64,000 bases of DNA, from NCBI GenBank assembly GCA_016490735.1, contig JAEMWC010000245.1:795001-859000 (forward strand). The letters run 5' to 3'. A program made the position numbers and the translations under genes. Of this stretch, positions 10,823 to 20,430 are shown one piece after another (the stretch's first letter is position 1; every line of letters starts with the position of its first letter). The notes beneath the pieces were generated by a model. It had not been told where the DNA came from. It saw only the letters and a list, made by a program, of their open reading frames with translations, and did not search any database. The DNA is from Pachyseris speciosa (Eukaryota > Cnidaria > Anthozoa > Scleractinia > Pachyseridae).

Positions 10823-11306
10823 GAATATAACAATGTGTAACCAACTTTATTTCGCTCTGAATGAACAAAAATTACAGCGCGTTCAAAGCATAAGGGGTAC
10901 ATAGCTAGCCTCCTTCGCAGACGTCTTTGGGCTCGTCATGCGTTCCTTGCCCAGGAACGTCTGCTGAACTGAACTGCCACTTCTGTTCGTTGGCAGTTAG
11001 CCTTTGTTTTGAAGAAACCAATGACGAGCTGCGTAAGAATGGAAATCGACACCCGATTCATGTGTATCGTCTGTGAAGATAATCAAGGGGTCGAAGTCCT
11101 GCTTTCCATAAATTGGAAAACGAACTATGACTGGCTAACCGCCATGAATGGAAGTGGTAGTTCAGTTCAGCAGATGTTCGTGGGCAAGGAACGCGTGACG
11201 AGCCCAAAGACGTCTGCAAAGGAGGCTAGTACATATCCGGATAAAAACCAAGATAGGCCAAGACCTATAAGTCCCTGCGCGTTTCTCTTCTCCTCGCCAT
11301 TTTATT
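10823..11306. repeat. DIRS left inverted terminal repeat (interrupted)
   Basis: 10823-10905 plus 11229-11306 match the reverse complement of 15118-15275. Shared words include TTCAAAGCATAAGGGGTACA and CTCTTCTCCTCGCCATTTTA. The two parts are separated by the MITE at 10906-11228. Confidence 0.9.
10906..11228. mobile_element. 323-bp foldback MITE, Mutator-like by target duplication
   Basis: The ends are TAGCCTCCTTCGCAGACG and its inverted, slightly mismatched form. Long inverted arms (about 110 bp) contain TTTGGGCTCGTCA and CTGAACTGAACTGCCACTTC. It is flanked by GTACATAGC (10897-10905) and GTACATATC (11229-11237), a 9-bp duplication with one mismatch. The other DIRS terminal repeat shows the empty site. 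A second 323-bp copy lies at 48603-48925, also with a 9-bp duplication. It has no coding capacity. Confidence 0.85.
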
Positions 11307-11469
11307 GAGCAAGTGAACAAACAAGGAACAAGGAACCAAACCAACATAACTGACATCCATGCTTGACCAGAGGGAAACCTGCAGAGAGAGAAAAGAAACA
11401 ACACAAAAGAATTAACAATTTAGAGGGAGACACAAGCCCAACCAACAACAGAAGGGTGAGGTGGGAGGG
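11307..11469. other. DIRS spacer between terminal repeat and internal complementary region
   Basis: Short A-rich sequence without an ORF, at the expected place for non-coding 3' DIRS sequence. Confidence 0.5.
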
Positions 11470-11585
11470 ACATTGTTATATTCGCCTCCTTTATCTTCGT
11501 ATAATCCATCTTATACTGCAGGCCGCAAGCGGCCCTGGTATAATCTATGATTATACTTCAGAACAGTCGTCTCATATAACAATGT
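11470..11585. repeat. DIRS internal complementary region (circle-junction copy)
   Basis: 11470-11549 is the reverse complement of the left element end. 11550-11585 is the reverse complement of the right end. They join at ATCTATG/ATTATAC. In DIRS elements this region templates completion of the circular replication intermediate (established model). Confidence 0.9.
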
Positions 11586-12469
11586 GACTTTAAAGAGGGC
11601 TTGTGTCTGTTCACTAGGGGTGCTAACCAGGGAACGAGCGGGACCAGGATTGTGAGTTGGCTTGTAATAAAATCGTCTAAACATACTGTCTGTTGACCAG
11701 TCAGCCAAAAGAAGGATATCCTCTAAGGAAACACCCTTGTTGTGAGCAGCTGTAACCGATGCCCCCCTTACTGAATGGGCTTTGAAAATAGGGAATCGTT
11801 GGGACCCAACTTCTCAATAAAGGACAAAACCTGGTCAAGGTCCCAAGTAGTTGAGTACCTTGGTAAAGGAGGTCTAAGATTAAAGGCTCCTTTCAACCAC
11901 TGAACCACTAAAGAATGTTCCCCAACTCACACGGAATCGATACTGGGATGTGTGCTTGAGATGGCAGAACGATAAACATTCAGCGTTCTGTAAGCTTTCC
12001 CAGCATTAAATTCGCAGGTAAGAAATTCTAAAATGGCCTCTGTTGGTGCATGAACTGAATTAATTTTCCATTCACGGCACCAGCTATCCCACTTTCCCCA
12101 AGCTGGTGAATAGGCTGATGAGGTCCCCTTCCTCCATGCTGCAACCAAGAGGTTTTGAGCCCCTTCTGAAATCCCTGCCTCAGAGTAAGATTGCTTGACA
12201 GTAGCCACCCAGGCAACTGAAGGTTTGAGAGGGGGTGCACTTCCCCCAGATGAGTTACCAGGCCCGGATATTGAGGAAGGATTAAGGGAGGGGCAACACA
12301 CATCTCTGAGAGAAAGGGGTACCAAGGCTGAGCTTGCCACACTGGTGCCACTAGAACTAGAAAGGTAACCTGCTGATCCAGAAATTTTTTTGAGGCATCT
12401 GCCCAGGAGCGCAAATGGGGGAAAAGCGTAACCCTTTATTGAGTTCCAGTCCTGGGAGAAAGCATCCAC
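11511..12469 (-). pseudogene. DIRS tyrosine recombinase, internally deleted
   Basis: The - strand ORF 12469-11927 begins MDAFSQDW. It holds the SAM-like N-terminal core-binding region: WRKGTSSAYSPAWGKWDSWC, PTEAILEFLT and AYRTLNVYRSAISSTH. After a stop, WDLDQVLSFIEKL continues. Then, in another frame, the C-terminal catalytic box AHSVRGASVTAAHNKGVSL and ADWSTDSMFRRFYYKP appear (11790-11640). The latter gives the HxxR and catalytic tyrosine signature. The segment that should contain the first catalytic arginine, between FIEKL and AHSVRG, is missing, so this copy could not recombine DNA. The family integrates circular DNA without target duplications. Confidence 0.85.
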
Positions 12470-14421
12470 TTTTCAGCCCGTGGGTCTGGTCTCCAGCTGT
12501 AAAAGCGAGGAAGCTGGGTGGACAGACGTGACGCAAACAGATCCACCTCTAGGGGTCCCCACAACTGACTTAGCTCTGCGAACACTAAAGGGTCTAATTT
12601 CCAATCGTGAGGATCTAACATGACTCTGGACTCTCTGTCTGCCTGTACAGTCAAGACCCCTGGAAGATACTGTGCCTCTACTAGAATTTTGTGTTGTAAG
12701 CACCATTCCCATAGATCTATGGCTAGACGGGCTAGGACAGGTGATTTCGTCCCTCCCATTCTGTTTATGTACTGGGCTGCAGAAACAGTGTCCATCAGTA
12801 GTCGAACTTTCACCTGAGCTTTGGACCTTGCAAAAGTCATAATTGCAATGGCTCCTGTGAGGAGCTCCAGACAATTGATGTGTAACTGGGATTCCCCTTG
12901 GGACCCCCCCCCTCCCCCCGCATAGCTACCCCCATGCAGAAAGCCCCCCAGCCCTTGCAGGAGGCATCTGTCTCTATTATGAGATCCGGTGTTCTGGATA
13001 TTAGGCTCTTTCCATTCCAAGCATCTAAATTGTCCCTCCACCATACAAGCTCTTCTAATGCCTGGGGAAAAAGCTGAACTGGGGAGTCATATGAACCCAG
13101 ACAAGCAAGGGCTCTGTTTTTGTCTCCCTGTAAGTGGCGAAAGTGGAGGGGGCCTGGAGGGACAGCTTGAATGGTAGAAGTCAAGTTGCCTAACAGTTTG
13201 GCTAGCTCTCTCACTGTAACCTGAGGGTGATTTAGAGCACTTTGACATTATTTCTTTACCTTCCTGACTTTGTCCCTTGGCAAAGCCAAGGTCGTTGTTT
13301 GAGAGTCGATGAGAAACCCTAAAAACTCCATTTGCATGGCCAGGATTAGGACAGACTTGAGATAATTTATCATGAAACCTAAACTTTCTAACAGATGAAT
13401 TGTTGTAGAGGCATGAAGATTCAGAATGTCCTTTGACTGGGCCATGATAAGCAAGTTGTCCAAATAAATGATCAATGTGATTCCCAGTTGCCGTAGAAGA
13501 GCTACAACTGGTTTCATGATTTTTGTAAATACTTGTGGGGCAATGGACAAGTAAACTTGTAAAGGGTGCCTTCCCACCTGACTTTCACAAATTTTTGTTG
13601 TTCTAGACAAAGGGGGACTGTGAAATATGCGTCTTTGAGAGTGATCTTGACCATGAAATCCCCTTTTCTTAGTAGATCTCTCACCATATGAATTCCTTCC
13701 ATCTTGAAGTGCTCGTAAGGAAGGAATGTATTTAGAGGCTTCAAGTTCACTACTGGTCTCTGACCACCTCTTTTTTGGGGACTAAAAAGAGGGAGCTGAC
13801 AAACCCTGGAGTCTCTTGAGGAGGGGGAACCATGTAAATTGCCCTCTTTTGAAGCATTTCTTGAATTTCTAAGAAGACAAGGGAGTGAACTTCCTCTGAA
13901 AGGAGAGCCCTTGGGGAAATATCGTTTGAACAGGAGGGCTCACAAAATTTAAACGAAGGCCCTGAACAGTTTCTAGCACCCAGGAGTCTGAGGGTATCTT
14001 TTCCCAGTTTATAGTACAATGCCTTAATCGACCTGCTAGAGGAAAGTGATTCACCTGCATAACTGTTAAATTGAGATCCATACCTGTAGTTGAAGGCGTT
14101 AGCCTCTCTACTGGTTGACTGATTTTTGGGGGCTGGAAGATAACCCCTGGACCCTCTCCCGTGGCGTTTGAATGAGCCACGAAATGGGCTGGTGTTGCTT
14201 TAAGTGTAGGTCTGAAACTGGGAGTTTTGGTTGGCACCACTCCAGCCGCTCCCACAGCTCCCGAATGAAGTGGTGCACCCCCGAAAAAATGATTTTGAAT
14301 GTTGCCCAACTGAGGAAGCCTGTAGCAAAGTCTTGGCTGTCTCAGACCTTGTGTTAATTCTTGACTCAAAACCTTCGCCAAACAGGTTTTTGCCAGCATT
14401 AGGGAACTCCTCTGATGCCAA
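12436..14421 (-). pseudogene. DIRS ORF1 tail, reverse transcriptase and RNase H, frameshifted
   Basis: On - from 14421, the tail of the gag-like region comes first (FGEGFES, KSFFRGCTT). After a shift come NWEKIPSDSWVLETVQGLRL and IQEMLQKRAIYMVPPPQETP. Next comes NLKPLNTFLPYEHFKMEG with KITLKDAYFTVPL, the RT fingers/palm. The palm motif follows as LIIYLDNLLIMA and then MEFLGFLIDS. The active site reads YLDN rather than YLDD, so the second catalytic aspartate is lost. RNase H follows: LIIETDASCKGWGAF, INCLELLTGAIAIMTF, LLMDTVSAAQYINRMGG and VQADRESR. The typical DIRS VDLFASRLSTQLPRFYSWRP comes last. At least four frameshifts separate the blocks. Confidence 0.9.
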
Positions 14422-14444
14422 AGAGACGAGTGTTCCTTAAGCGT

Positions 14445-15113
14445 TTATTTTATTAAGCACAGTTGTCCTGCGTTGTTTAGATAGGAGTGCTCAAACATGG
14501 CGCTTAGTGGGCCCAAAGAATCTAGAAGCCGATCTTGCAAAAATTTGTTCTCCTTATCTACTGCTTTAACGCCAGGAACAAGGCTGGATATATACGCATC
14601 AAGAGTAGGCGTATAAATAGCATCCACATCAGGACGTGGAAATTTTCTGCAGATGGTCTTACATTCAAACGCCGATAGAGGTTTGTGTAAAGTTCCTAAG
14701 AACGAGGCAAGCTGCCCACTGGCTTGCCAACAAGAGGCAGAATTGATGTCTAGATCATCATTACTTGTATCAAAGGTTTCATTGCCCTGGATCACTTGCT
14801 CAGGGTTTGCATCAACATCAATGACCTCGTCAGAGAGTTCATTTCCCCTTTTTGGCCTTTTTGACACTGGGGTTTCTAAAGCTGGAACCATATGTTGAGC
14901 CTTGAGTGCTCCGGCATTTGCCTCTTTCAGAACTTGGGCAAAAAGAGCATTCCTTAGCAAATTTAATGCATCCGGATCTTTAAAAATCATTGAAACAAGT
15001 TCTTTACCTTGTTGAGCACCTTGCTGAACCGTTGTGCCTGATGATTGACCGTCAATGGCAGGGCTAAACGATGGATTATCCACATCACAATCTTTGCCAG
15101 CCATGCTTGCCAC
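14445..15113 (-). CDS. DIRS ORF1, gag-like protein (truncated)
   Basis: This 222-codon ORF starts with MASMAGKDCD immediately inside the right terminal repeat, where DIRS transcription should begin. It has no recognisable enzymatic domain. It contains a basic patch (SKRPKRG, about residues 84-90), an acidic stretch and a moderately conserved-looking C-terminal region (LDSLGPLSAMFEHSY). Position and size fit the nucleocapsid-like first ORF of DIRS elements, which binds element RNA (family inference). Related sequence continues downstream in another frame (FGEGFES at about 14380), so the stop at 14445 is probably a degenerate truncation and the protein is unlikely to be functional. Confidence 0.7.
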   Translation of the reverse strand: MASMAGKDCDVDNPSFSPAIDGQSSGTTVQQGAQQGKELVSMIFKDPDALNLLRNALFAQVLKEANAGALKAQHMVPALETPVSKRPKRGNELSDEVIDVDANPEQVIQGNETFDTSNDDLDINSASCWQASGQLASFLGTLHKPLSAFECKTICRKFPRPDVDAIYTPTLDAYISSLVPGVKAVDKENKFLQDRLLDSLGPLSAMFEHSYLNNAGQLCLIK

Positions 15114-15117
15114 AGAG

Positions 15118-15275
15118 CGAAATAAAATGGCGAGGAGAAGAGAAGCGCGTGGGGACTTATGGGTCTTGGCCTACATGTATGTTGGTTTTTATCCGGCTAT
15201 GTACCCCTTATGCTTTGAACGCGCTGTAATTTTTGTTGATTCAGAGTGAAATGAAGTTGGTTACACATTGTTATA
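15118..15275. repeat. DIRS right inverted terminal repeat
   Basis: It is the intact partner of the left repeat and lies just upstream of the gag-like ORF. The repeats match closely apart from the left-side MITE insertion. Confidence 0.9.
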
Positions 15276-15300
15276 TGAGACGACTGTTCTGAAGTATAAT

Positions 15301-15479
15301 TGACAGCCACAGTGGAAGACCCATAATTGCTATCGATTTTTATCAGTTGTAACCGGTGAGTAATTCATGATAGATTATCGATAACACTTTTTGGAAGACG
15401 ATATTTAGTTTGGTTTGGTTTGGTTTGCCTTGCTCTGTTAAAATTGCTTGAACTGAGGTAAGCTTGATCATGTGTACTT
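15301..15479. other. Nothing recognised
   Basis: Unique flank of the DIRS element; a short TTTGGTTTGG run lies at 15411-15426. Confidence 0.4.
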
Positions 15480-15703
15480 AAGGCACCCGTTGACCGAGTA
15501 TCGGTCGACATATCGCTTGAGTATTGCTCAATATGTCGACCGATGCTATAGGTCAATATTGGTTGGCTGAGTATCGACCGATATATCAACCAATAAGTTG
15601 ACTGACACTCAGTTGCTATATCAAGTGACAGTTCCATCCGACTCGATTAGCTGCTATACACAGATGGAAAAATTGTGATTTTGTTTTAATTAGTCATAAT
15701 AAA

Positions 15704-15732
15704 ATTGTTGTTGTTGTTGTTGTTGTTGTTGT
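15704..15732. repeat. (TTG)n microsatellite
   Basis: About ten TTG units. Confidence 0.9.
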
Positions 15733-16237
15733 ACAGTTAAATGATACATCGACTGAGTTTTGCTCCATAGTGTTGGTCAACATATCACTGAAATTCAGCC
15801 GATACTCTACCGACACTTGGCCATTTCTCTTGTTACCGAGTTATTTGAAACAGGATTCACAATACAAATCACAGGCTATACTCACCCAAAGATAACTTCA
15901 ATTTACATTGTGGTATGTTACACCGCAAAATGTAACAGCTAACGCATAATGTATCTTTAAATTTATATCTTGTATTTTTTAAATTCTATTCTTTATTTTT
16001 AAATTATCACGATGTCTTTTTAATTTTTAATTATTTTATTTTTAGTCCAGGGCCCCTCTGGATATCAGCCTCGTTGCTGAATGGGCCACCCTGGCAAAAT
16101 AAAGTTAACCTTACCTTACTAATGTAACATTAACACAAAATGTACTGAACAACTTTTGAAGAAAAATGTAACTTTAACCTGAATTGTAACAACTTTTGAC
16201 GCAAAATGTATTCTTTATTGTTAATTGTAACAACTTT

Positions 16238-16434
16238 TTAACCCAAAAGTGACAACTTCTTTAACACAAAATGTAACAACGCAAAATGTTCTGGTGTCCC
16301 GTGCCTAGAGGAATCAGAAAAAAATGTCAGACTTGTGTCTTACAAATATGACTGACATCAAAATAAAAAAAAGTCAGCACAAAATAGCATACCACCGACA
16401 ATCAACTGATATATGACCGACAGTCAACCAATAT
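16238..16434. repeat. 197-bp direct repeat, copy 1
   Basis: Identical to 17603-17799 except for one base (ATATGACCG versus ATACGACCG). The copies are 1,365 bp apart. Confidence 0.95.
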
Positions 16435-16824
16435 ACTACCAGTCGAGGTAGCGGCCGAGTGTCGACCGAGGTGTTGTCCGAGTATCGGCCGATGCATTGT
16501 CAAGTGTCGGTTGCTATGTTGGTCACATATTGGTCAATATGTCAAACAACACGTCGGCCAAAAGATCGGCGAGATGTCAACTGAATGTTGGTCGATGTAT
16601 CGACCAATACTCAACCTAGGGAGTGACTGACACTGGACCGTGTATTGGCCGATACTCGGTCGACATGTCAGTTGAGATGTCGACCGATACTCAGCTGACA
16701 GTATAGGTCTTTATAATTATAATAACCAAATCAATGCGCATGCTCTGATTGGTCAATCAGCTATGGTTTATTGTTCAAGTAAACTAATGGAAATTTCGCG
16801 CGTCTTCTGGATTATTATATAAAA

Positions 16825-17011
16825 GCAATATACCACAGTTTTCTATCGGCTTATACTAAGGCTGATAAACCACCTGGGATGATGGAAGAACAGTTGAAGA
16901 ATCTGTAAATCACTCGCCTGGGGCTTGTGATTTACAAATTCTGTGAGTGTTCTTCCAACATCCCACATGGTTTATCAGCCTATAAACCAATAGAAACTTG
17001 TGGTATATTGC
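16825..17011. mobile_element. 187-bp hairpin MITE
   Basis: Inverted ends are GCAATATACCACAG...GGCTGATAAACCA and TGGTTTATCAGCC...TGGTATATTGC, with inner arms AGAACAGTTGAAGAATCTGTAAA-like. A related partial copy lies at 54765-54810. Confidence 0.8.
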
Positions 17012-17058
17012 TTAAATAGTTGGTTGACGGGTGCCTCAAGTACACATGATCCTAAGCT

Positions 17059-17482
17059 TAAAGGGAACCTCCACTCTTACAACAAATTGGCGCTAAATTG
17101 TAGGCAATAATAATATTATATTTCAAATTTTGTTTTAAAACGTGGAAATACATTTTAAAGTGTACAAAAAATTGGATATCATTGCCTATTTTCGCTTTCA
17201 AATTGCCTGGGTGCAGCCATTTTGGATTTCATGATGTGTAAGGATTTTCTGCTTCATTGTTTTGCTTCTTGACAATAGCTGCAACCATTACACGCCATCA
17301 AATCCAAAATGGGCACGCCCGGGAAATTTCAACACAAATAGGCGATCATGATATCGATTTTTTGTACATGTAAATGTTATATCCACATTTTAAAACAAAA
17401 TTTGGAAGCTAGAAATATTATTTCCAACATTTTAGCATAAATTTGTTTCATCCAAATGCGTCAAAAATGTAGGTAACTTTCT
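17059..17482. mobile_element. ~420-bp foldback MITE
   Basis: The arms are about 17059-17250 and 17285-17482. Shared words include AAATTTTGTTTTAAAA, ATCATTGCCTATTT-like and CCATTTTGGATTT. Ends are AAGGGAACCTCCAC and a diverged inverse. It is non-coding. Confidence 0.75.
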
Positions 17483-17602
17483 AGTCAGAAGCGCATTCAA
17501 AACAACTGAGCAACCTGGCACCTTCAAATGCACACGCTCGTGGTGCGAAACTTGTCCTAAGAGATCTGTTAAGATCACTGATTGTTTCACATGTACAACT
17601 TG

Positions 17603-17799
17603 TTAACCCAAAAGTGACAACTTCTTTAACACAAAATGTAACAACGCAAAATGTTCTGGTGTCCCGTGCCTAGAGGAATCAGAAAAAAATGTCAGACTTG
17701 TGTCTTACAAATATGACTGACATCAAAATAAAAAAAAGTCAGCACAAAATAGCATACCACCGACAATCAACTGATATACGACCGACAGTCAACCAATAT
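17603..17799. repeat. 197-bp direct repeat, copy 2
   Basis: Second copy of 16238-16434. It is cut at 17799 by the PLE fragment that starts at 17800. Confidence 0.95.
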
Positions 17800-18330
17800 T
17801 GCATAACCTGTACATTATGCGAAACAGGAAGACGACTAGGTGACCGATTCCAAGAACATCTATGTGATGTTGAGAAAGATGGCAAAGATGCATCCAAACC
17901 AGTCGCCTGACATTTTAATTTCCCTAGCAATTCCGAACAACACATATCAATCTCTGGCCTTTCCTTACATCAAGGTACTACAGAAAGCTGTAAAAATCTC
18001 GAGCAAAAATATATCTTTCTAATCGGCACCCTTAATCCCCACGGTATCAATGAGCGCTTTTCATTCAATTAATTTATTCCTGTTTTTCACATCACCATGT
18101 TACTACCAATAGCGTAGCTCCATATTATGTATATAAACCATACACAACCCACAATTCCTTGATGTGGTCTGACGAAGGGCTAACACTCAAAATGTCAGCT
18201 TTTTAAATCCCTGTATGGTGGTCAATTTATATTATCAACTCCGTTGATAAACCAAATTTTCGTGTTTCACTCCCCCACTGATGCAGCAGCACAGTTTCTT
18301 TAGAAACTAACCCCTCTTATTCATTTATAT
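17800..18330 (+). pseudogene. Penelope-like GIY-YIG nuclease C-terminus with 3' terminus
   Basis: The + strand reads CITCTLC/ETGRRLGDRFQEHL. This is the GIY-YIG endonuclease region, with the few residues carrying YIG deleted. Then DASKPVA, a TGA in place of the usual arginine codon, HFNFPS, and NLEQKYIFLIGTLNPHGINE follow. Next comes the family 3' end with TATATAAACCATACACAACC, ACGAAGGGCTAAC and AAACCAAATTTTCG. The nuclease nicks the target for target-primed reverse transcription (family knowledge). This copy is 5'-truncated and dead. Confidence 0.85.
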
Positions 18331-18734
18331 TTGAAAATTATTCTGTTAAAATAGCTACTCTCAAAGTGTTCAGTACTGGTCCTTGGCAACTGACTTGTTC
18401 ATGGCCTTAACCTCTTAGATGACTTGATAATGAACAGGTCATCAGACTCTGTTGTTATTTAGACACTCAGACACCATGCCATTTGAAGGCTGTTTTTGTA
18501 CACATGCCCGCTCCCACCAATAGACCTTATTCATATCCTCTGTGATGAGCTGGAACTAGTTTGCTTGCAGATGAGGCTTAAACTCTGAATCTTTACACCC
18601 CTGAAAGAGTCTAAACGTCATGCTAAATCCAGTTTAGTACTGAGAAAACGAATATGTTCTATTCAGCCACTTGCAAATTAAAATGGATGTTTCCTTTTTA
18701 ATTCCTTTCATTTTGATTTATTTTATAGTAAAAC
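18331..18734 (+). other. 5' flank of the LDAF1-like gene with candidate 5'UTR intron acceptor
   Basis: TTTTGATTTATTTTATAG ends at 18728, seven bases before the ATG, and is a good 3' splice site. A non-coding first exon upstream is therefore likely but was not located. Confidence 0.45.
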
Positions 18735-19196
18735 ATGTCAAAAGAAATCAACACACAAGGAGATTTGAGTTTACGCATTTTCTACAAATGGAAGGATACA
18801 AACATTGGTCTTATAGTGGCACCAGTATTGGCTTTTGTTATGGAATATCCTGTTGCTACTTTGTTCATAGCAGTGTTTGTTGGACTATCTGCTTTGCCGC
18901 TGGTGTTATTTATTTCGTTTGTACTATACAGTGTGCTCTTCACCTTCCTTGGGTTTGCAATGATTGAAGGTACACTGCTGATGATTGCAGTGTCCCTGCT
19001 CAGTGCTGTGATGTTTTTTGTGTTTTTTGTATCTGTCTGCATCACTGCACTGCTCACCCTGACATGGACCTCAGCAGCTATTGGATACAGCTTAGCTCAG
19101 AAGTTGCAATGGATACTCCGTTACTTTTTCCCTCATTTGAATTTAAGTGTGGAGACCCCTCCTGCAACACCAACAGGACGTCCTAAATCAGAATAG
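18735..19196 (+). CDS. LDAF1: Promethin/lipid droplet assembly factor 1-like membrane protein
   Basis: This 153-residue protein is encoded in one exon. Residues about 23-36 and 41-118 are strongly hydrophobic, interrupted by ALPL and FAMIEGTLL. They form the two paired membrane hairpins typical of promethin/TMEM159, which partners seipin in the ER to set lipid-droplet assembly sites (family knowledge). The pattern of a Pro pair, SALPL and LGFAMIEGT lines up with the vertebrate protein in my memory. The basic C-tail (TPTGRPKSE) is cytosolic-looking. ATG 18735 follows a splice acceptor, so this start is preferred; a second frame starting at 18671 is a shadow. No frameshift is seen. An unrelated small tetraspan protein is the alternative. 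Confidence 0.75.
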   Translation: MSKEINTQGDLSLRIFYKWKDTNIGLIVAPVLAFVMEYPVATLFIAVFVGLSALPLVLFISFVLYSVLFTFLGFAMIEGTLLMIAVSLLSAVMFFVFFVSVCITALLTLTWTSAAIGYSLAQKLQWILRYFFPHLNLSVETPPATPTGRPKSE

Positions 19197-19739
19197 TGCT
19201 TACAGGCTATTCCTTAAAACAACTTGATTCAGAGAAAGAAGTATGTCATATTTATGACCTGAGAAACATGGTCTCTAAAATGTTGTTTGTGTATTTTTCA
19301 ATTTTTATGTGTTTTGTATGCATAATTGAATTCATACTAAATAATACCTAGTATTAGGGCAGTAGTCATACAACTTTGTTTGCTTTTGTCCCTGGGAGGG
19401 CAAAAGTAAATGCTATTTTCCAACCCCCTTTTTGAGGTTTCTCTCTCTGTCCCCTGGAATGAGATAAGACACCTTGGTAATGAAGTTGGTTATTTTTCAG
19501 AACAGCTCATTTGGTTTTACTTTAACTTGTAATTTGCTGTAGATTATGTCCTTTAACACATACAACAATCAGCTTAGCTTTTGGCCATTCACTGCAGCTG
19601 TTTGTATGCAGATGCATTAACACAAGGTGGATGCACAAGACCAGTACAAACAATAACATTCAACAGCTGCCAACAACTCACAACATGTAACAAGGTGTTC
19701 AGAGGATCATGTGTCTTATGGGGGGGCCTAGATCGATGG
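19197..19739 (+). other. Probable 3'UTR of the LDAF1-like gene
   Basis: Unique AT-rich sequence after the stop codon. No unambiguous AATAAA close by; the end of the transcript is not defined. Confidence 0.35.
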
Positions 19740-20430
19740 CATTGGTCAATACTTGGTCGATATGACAGTCATTACACAGTCGATATATCGGTTGAGCCTG
19801 ACGGTCACTACTCGGCCGATGTCGTACCTCTATGGCAGTCAAATAACGAACTCAACCTCTGACCTATCTAATACCCCCATTATGTCAGTGGCTTATCGGT
19901 TAATTGTTGGTCGCATATTGGTGAACTGTCAATCATGGTCGGGTGTAGAGTACCTTGATCGACATGTCGACTGCCATATCCTATGTAAAGCAGTTTCTTG
20001 TTCCTTGTTTAGGGGCTAAAGACACCCTAGTGTAATCCATGATAGTGAGATTATGACCGAGTATCGATTGAGTATTGGTCGTTATATCATATTATTATTG
20101 ATTATGTCGGCCATCACTTGATATGTCAACCGATATAGTGGTGAGCTATCTACCAGGTATCAAACGAGTGTTGATGGAGATGAGGACAAAGTGTGGAAGA
20201 AAATGTATCAATAGAATTAGACCAATATATATTGTCCGATACTATTGGTAGGTAAGCAGTGAAATATCAGTGAAGAGTTAAGAGAGTTGCTGGCTATGTT
20301 GGCCGACAGTCACCTCAGTCAATACATTGGCCGCAAAAGTGGTAGGCCATCAGCCAAGTAACGAACGAGGCTCAACCAATATATCGACCACGTAACGACC
20401 ACCATATCGACTGAGTATTGACCGTTGCCA
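19740..20430. repeat. TCGGTCGA-type minisatellite, second block
   Basis: It carries the same degenerate 17-20 bp units as 15480-16700 (GATATATCGGTTGAG, AGTATCGATTGAG, ATATCGACCACG), in both orientations. Confidence 0.65.

Larger units (their letters stand above)
10754..15300 (-). mobile_element. DIRS-type tyrosine-recombinase retrotransposon, near full length
   Basis: The element has the three structural marks of DIRS. Inverted terminal repeats lie at 10823-11306 and 15118-15275. Unequal outer extensions lie at 10757-10822 and 15276-15300. An internal complementary region (11470-11585) is the reverse complement of the two outer ends joined together. Both ends share AAT (10754-10756 and 15298-15300), and ATT occurs at the joint in the internal copy (11550-11552), as expected for site-specific recombination of a circle. 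On the - strand the order is gag-like ORF, reverse transcriptase plus RNase H, and tyrosine recombinase. Several frameshifts and an internal deletion make it inactive. A 323-bp MITE interrupts the left repeat. Confidence 0.9.
15480..16700. repeat. TCGGTCGA-type degenerate minisatellite
   Basis: 15480-15640 and 16390-16700 consist of 17-20 bp units built on GACCGATAYT / AGTATCGGTCGACAT, in both orientations and highly diverged. The array is interrupted by a (TTG)n tract and by TGTAACAACTTTTG-rich repeats (16120-16300). The same family continues at 17755-17800 and 19740-20430. Confidence 0.75.

Noticed and set aside
18671..18967. 98-codon ORF overlapping the LDAF1-like gene
   Set aside because: Different frame; begins before the splice acceptor and lacks the family pattern.
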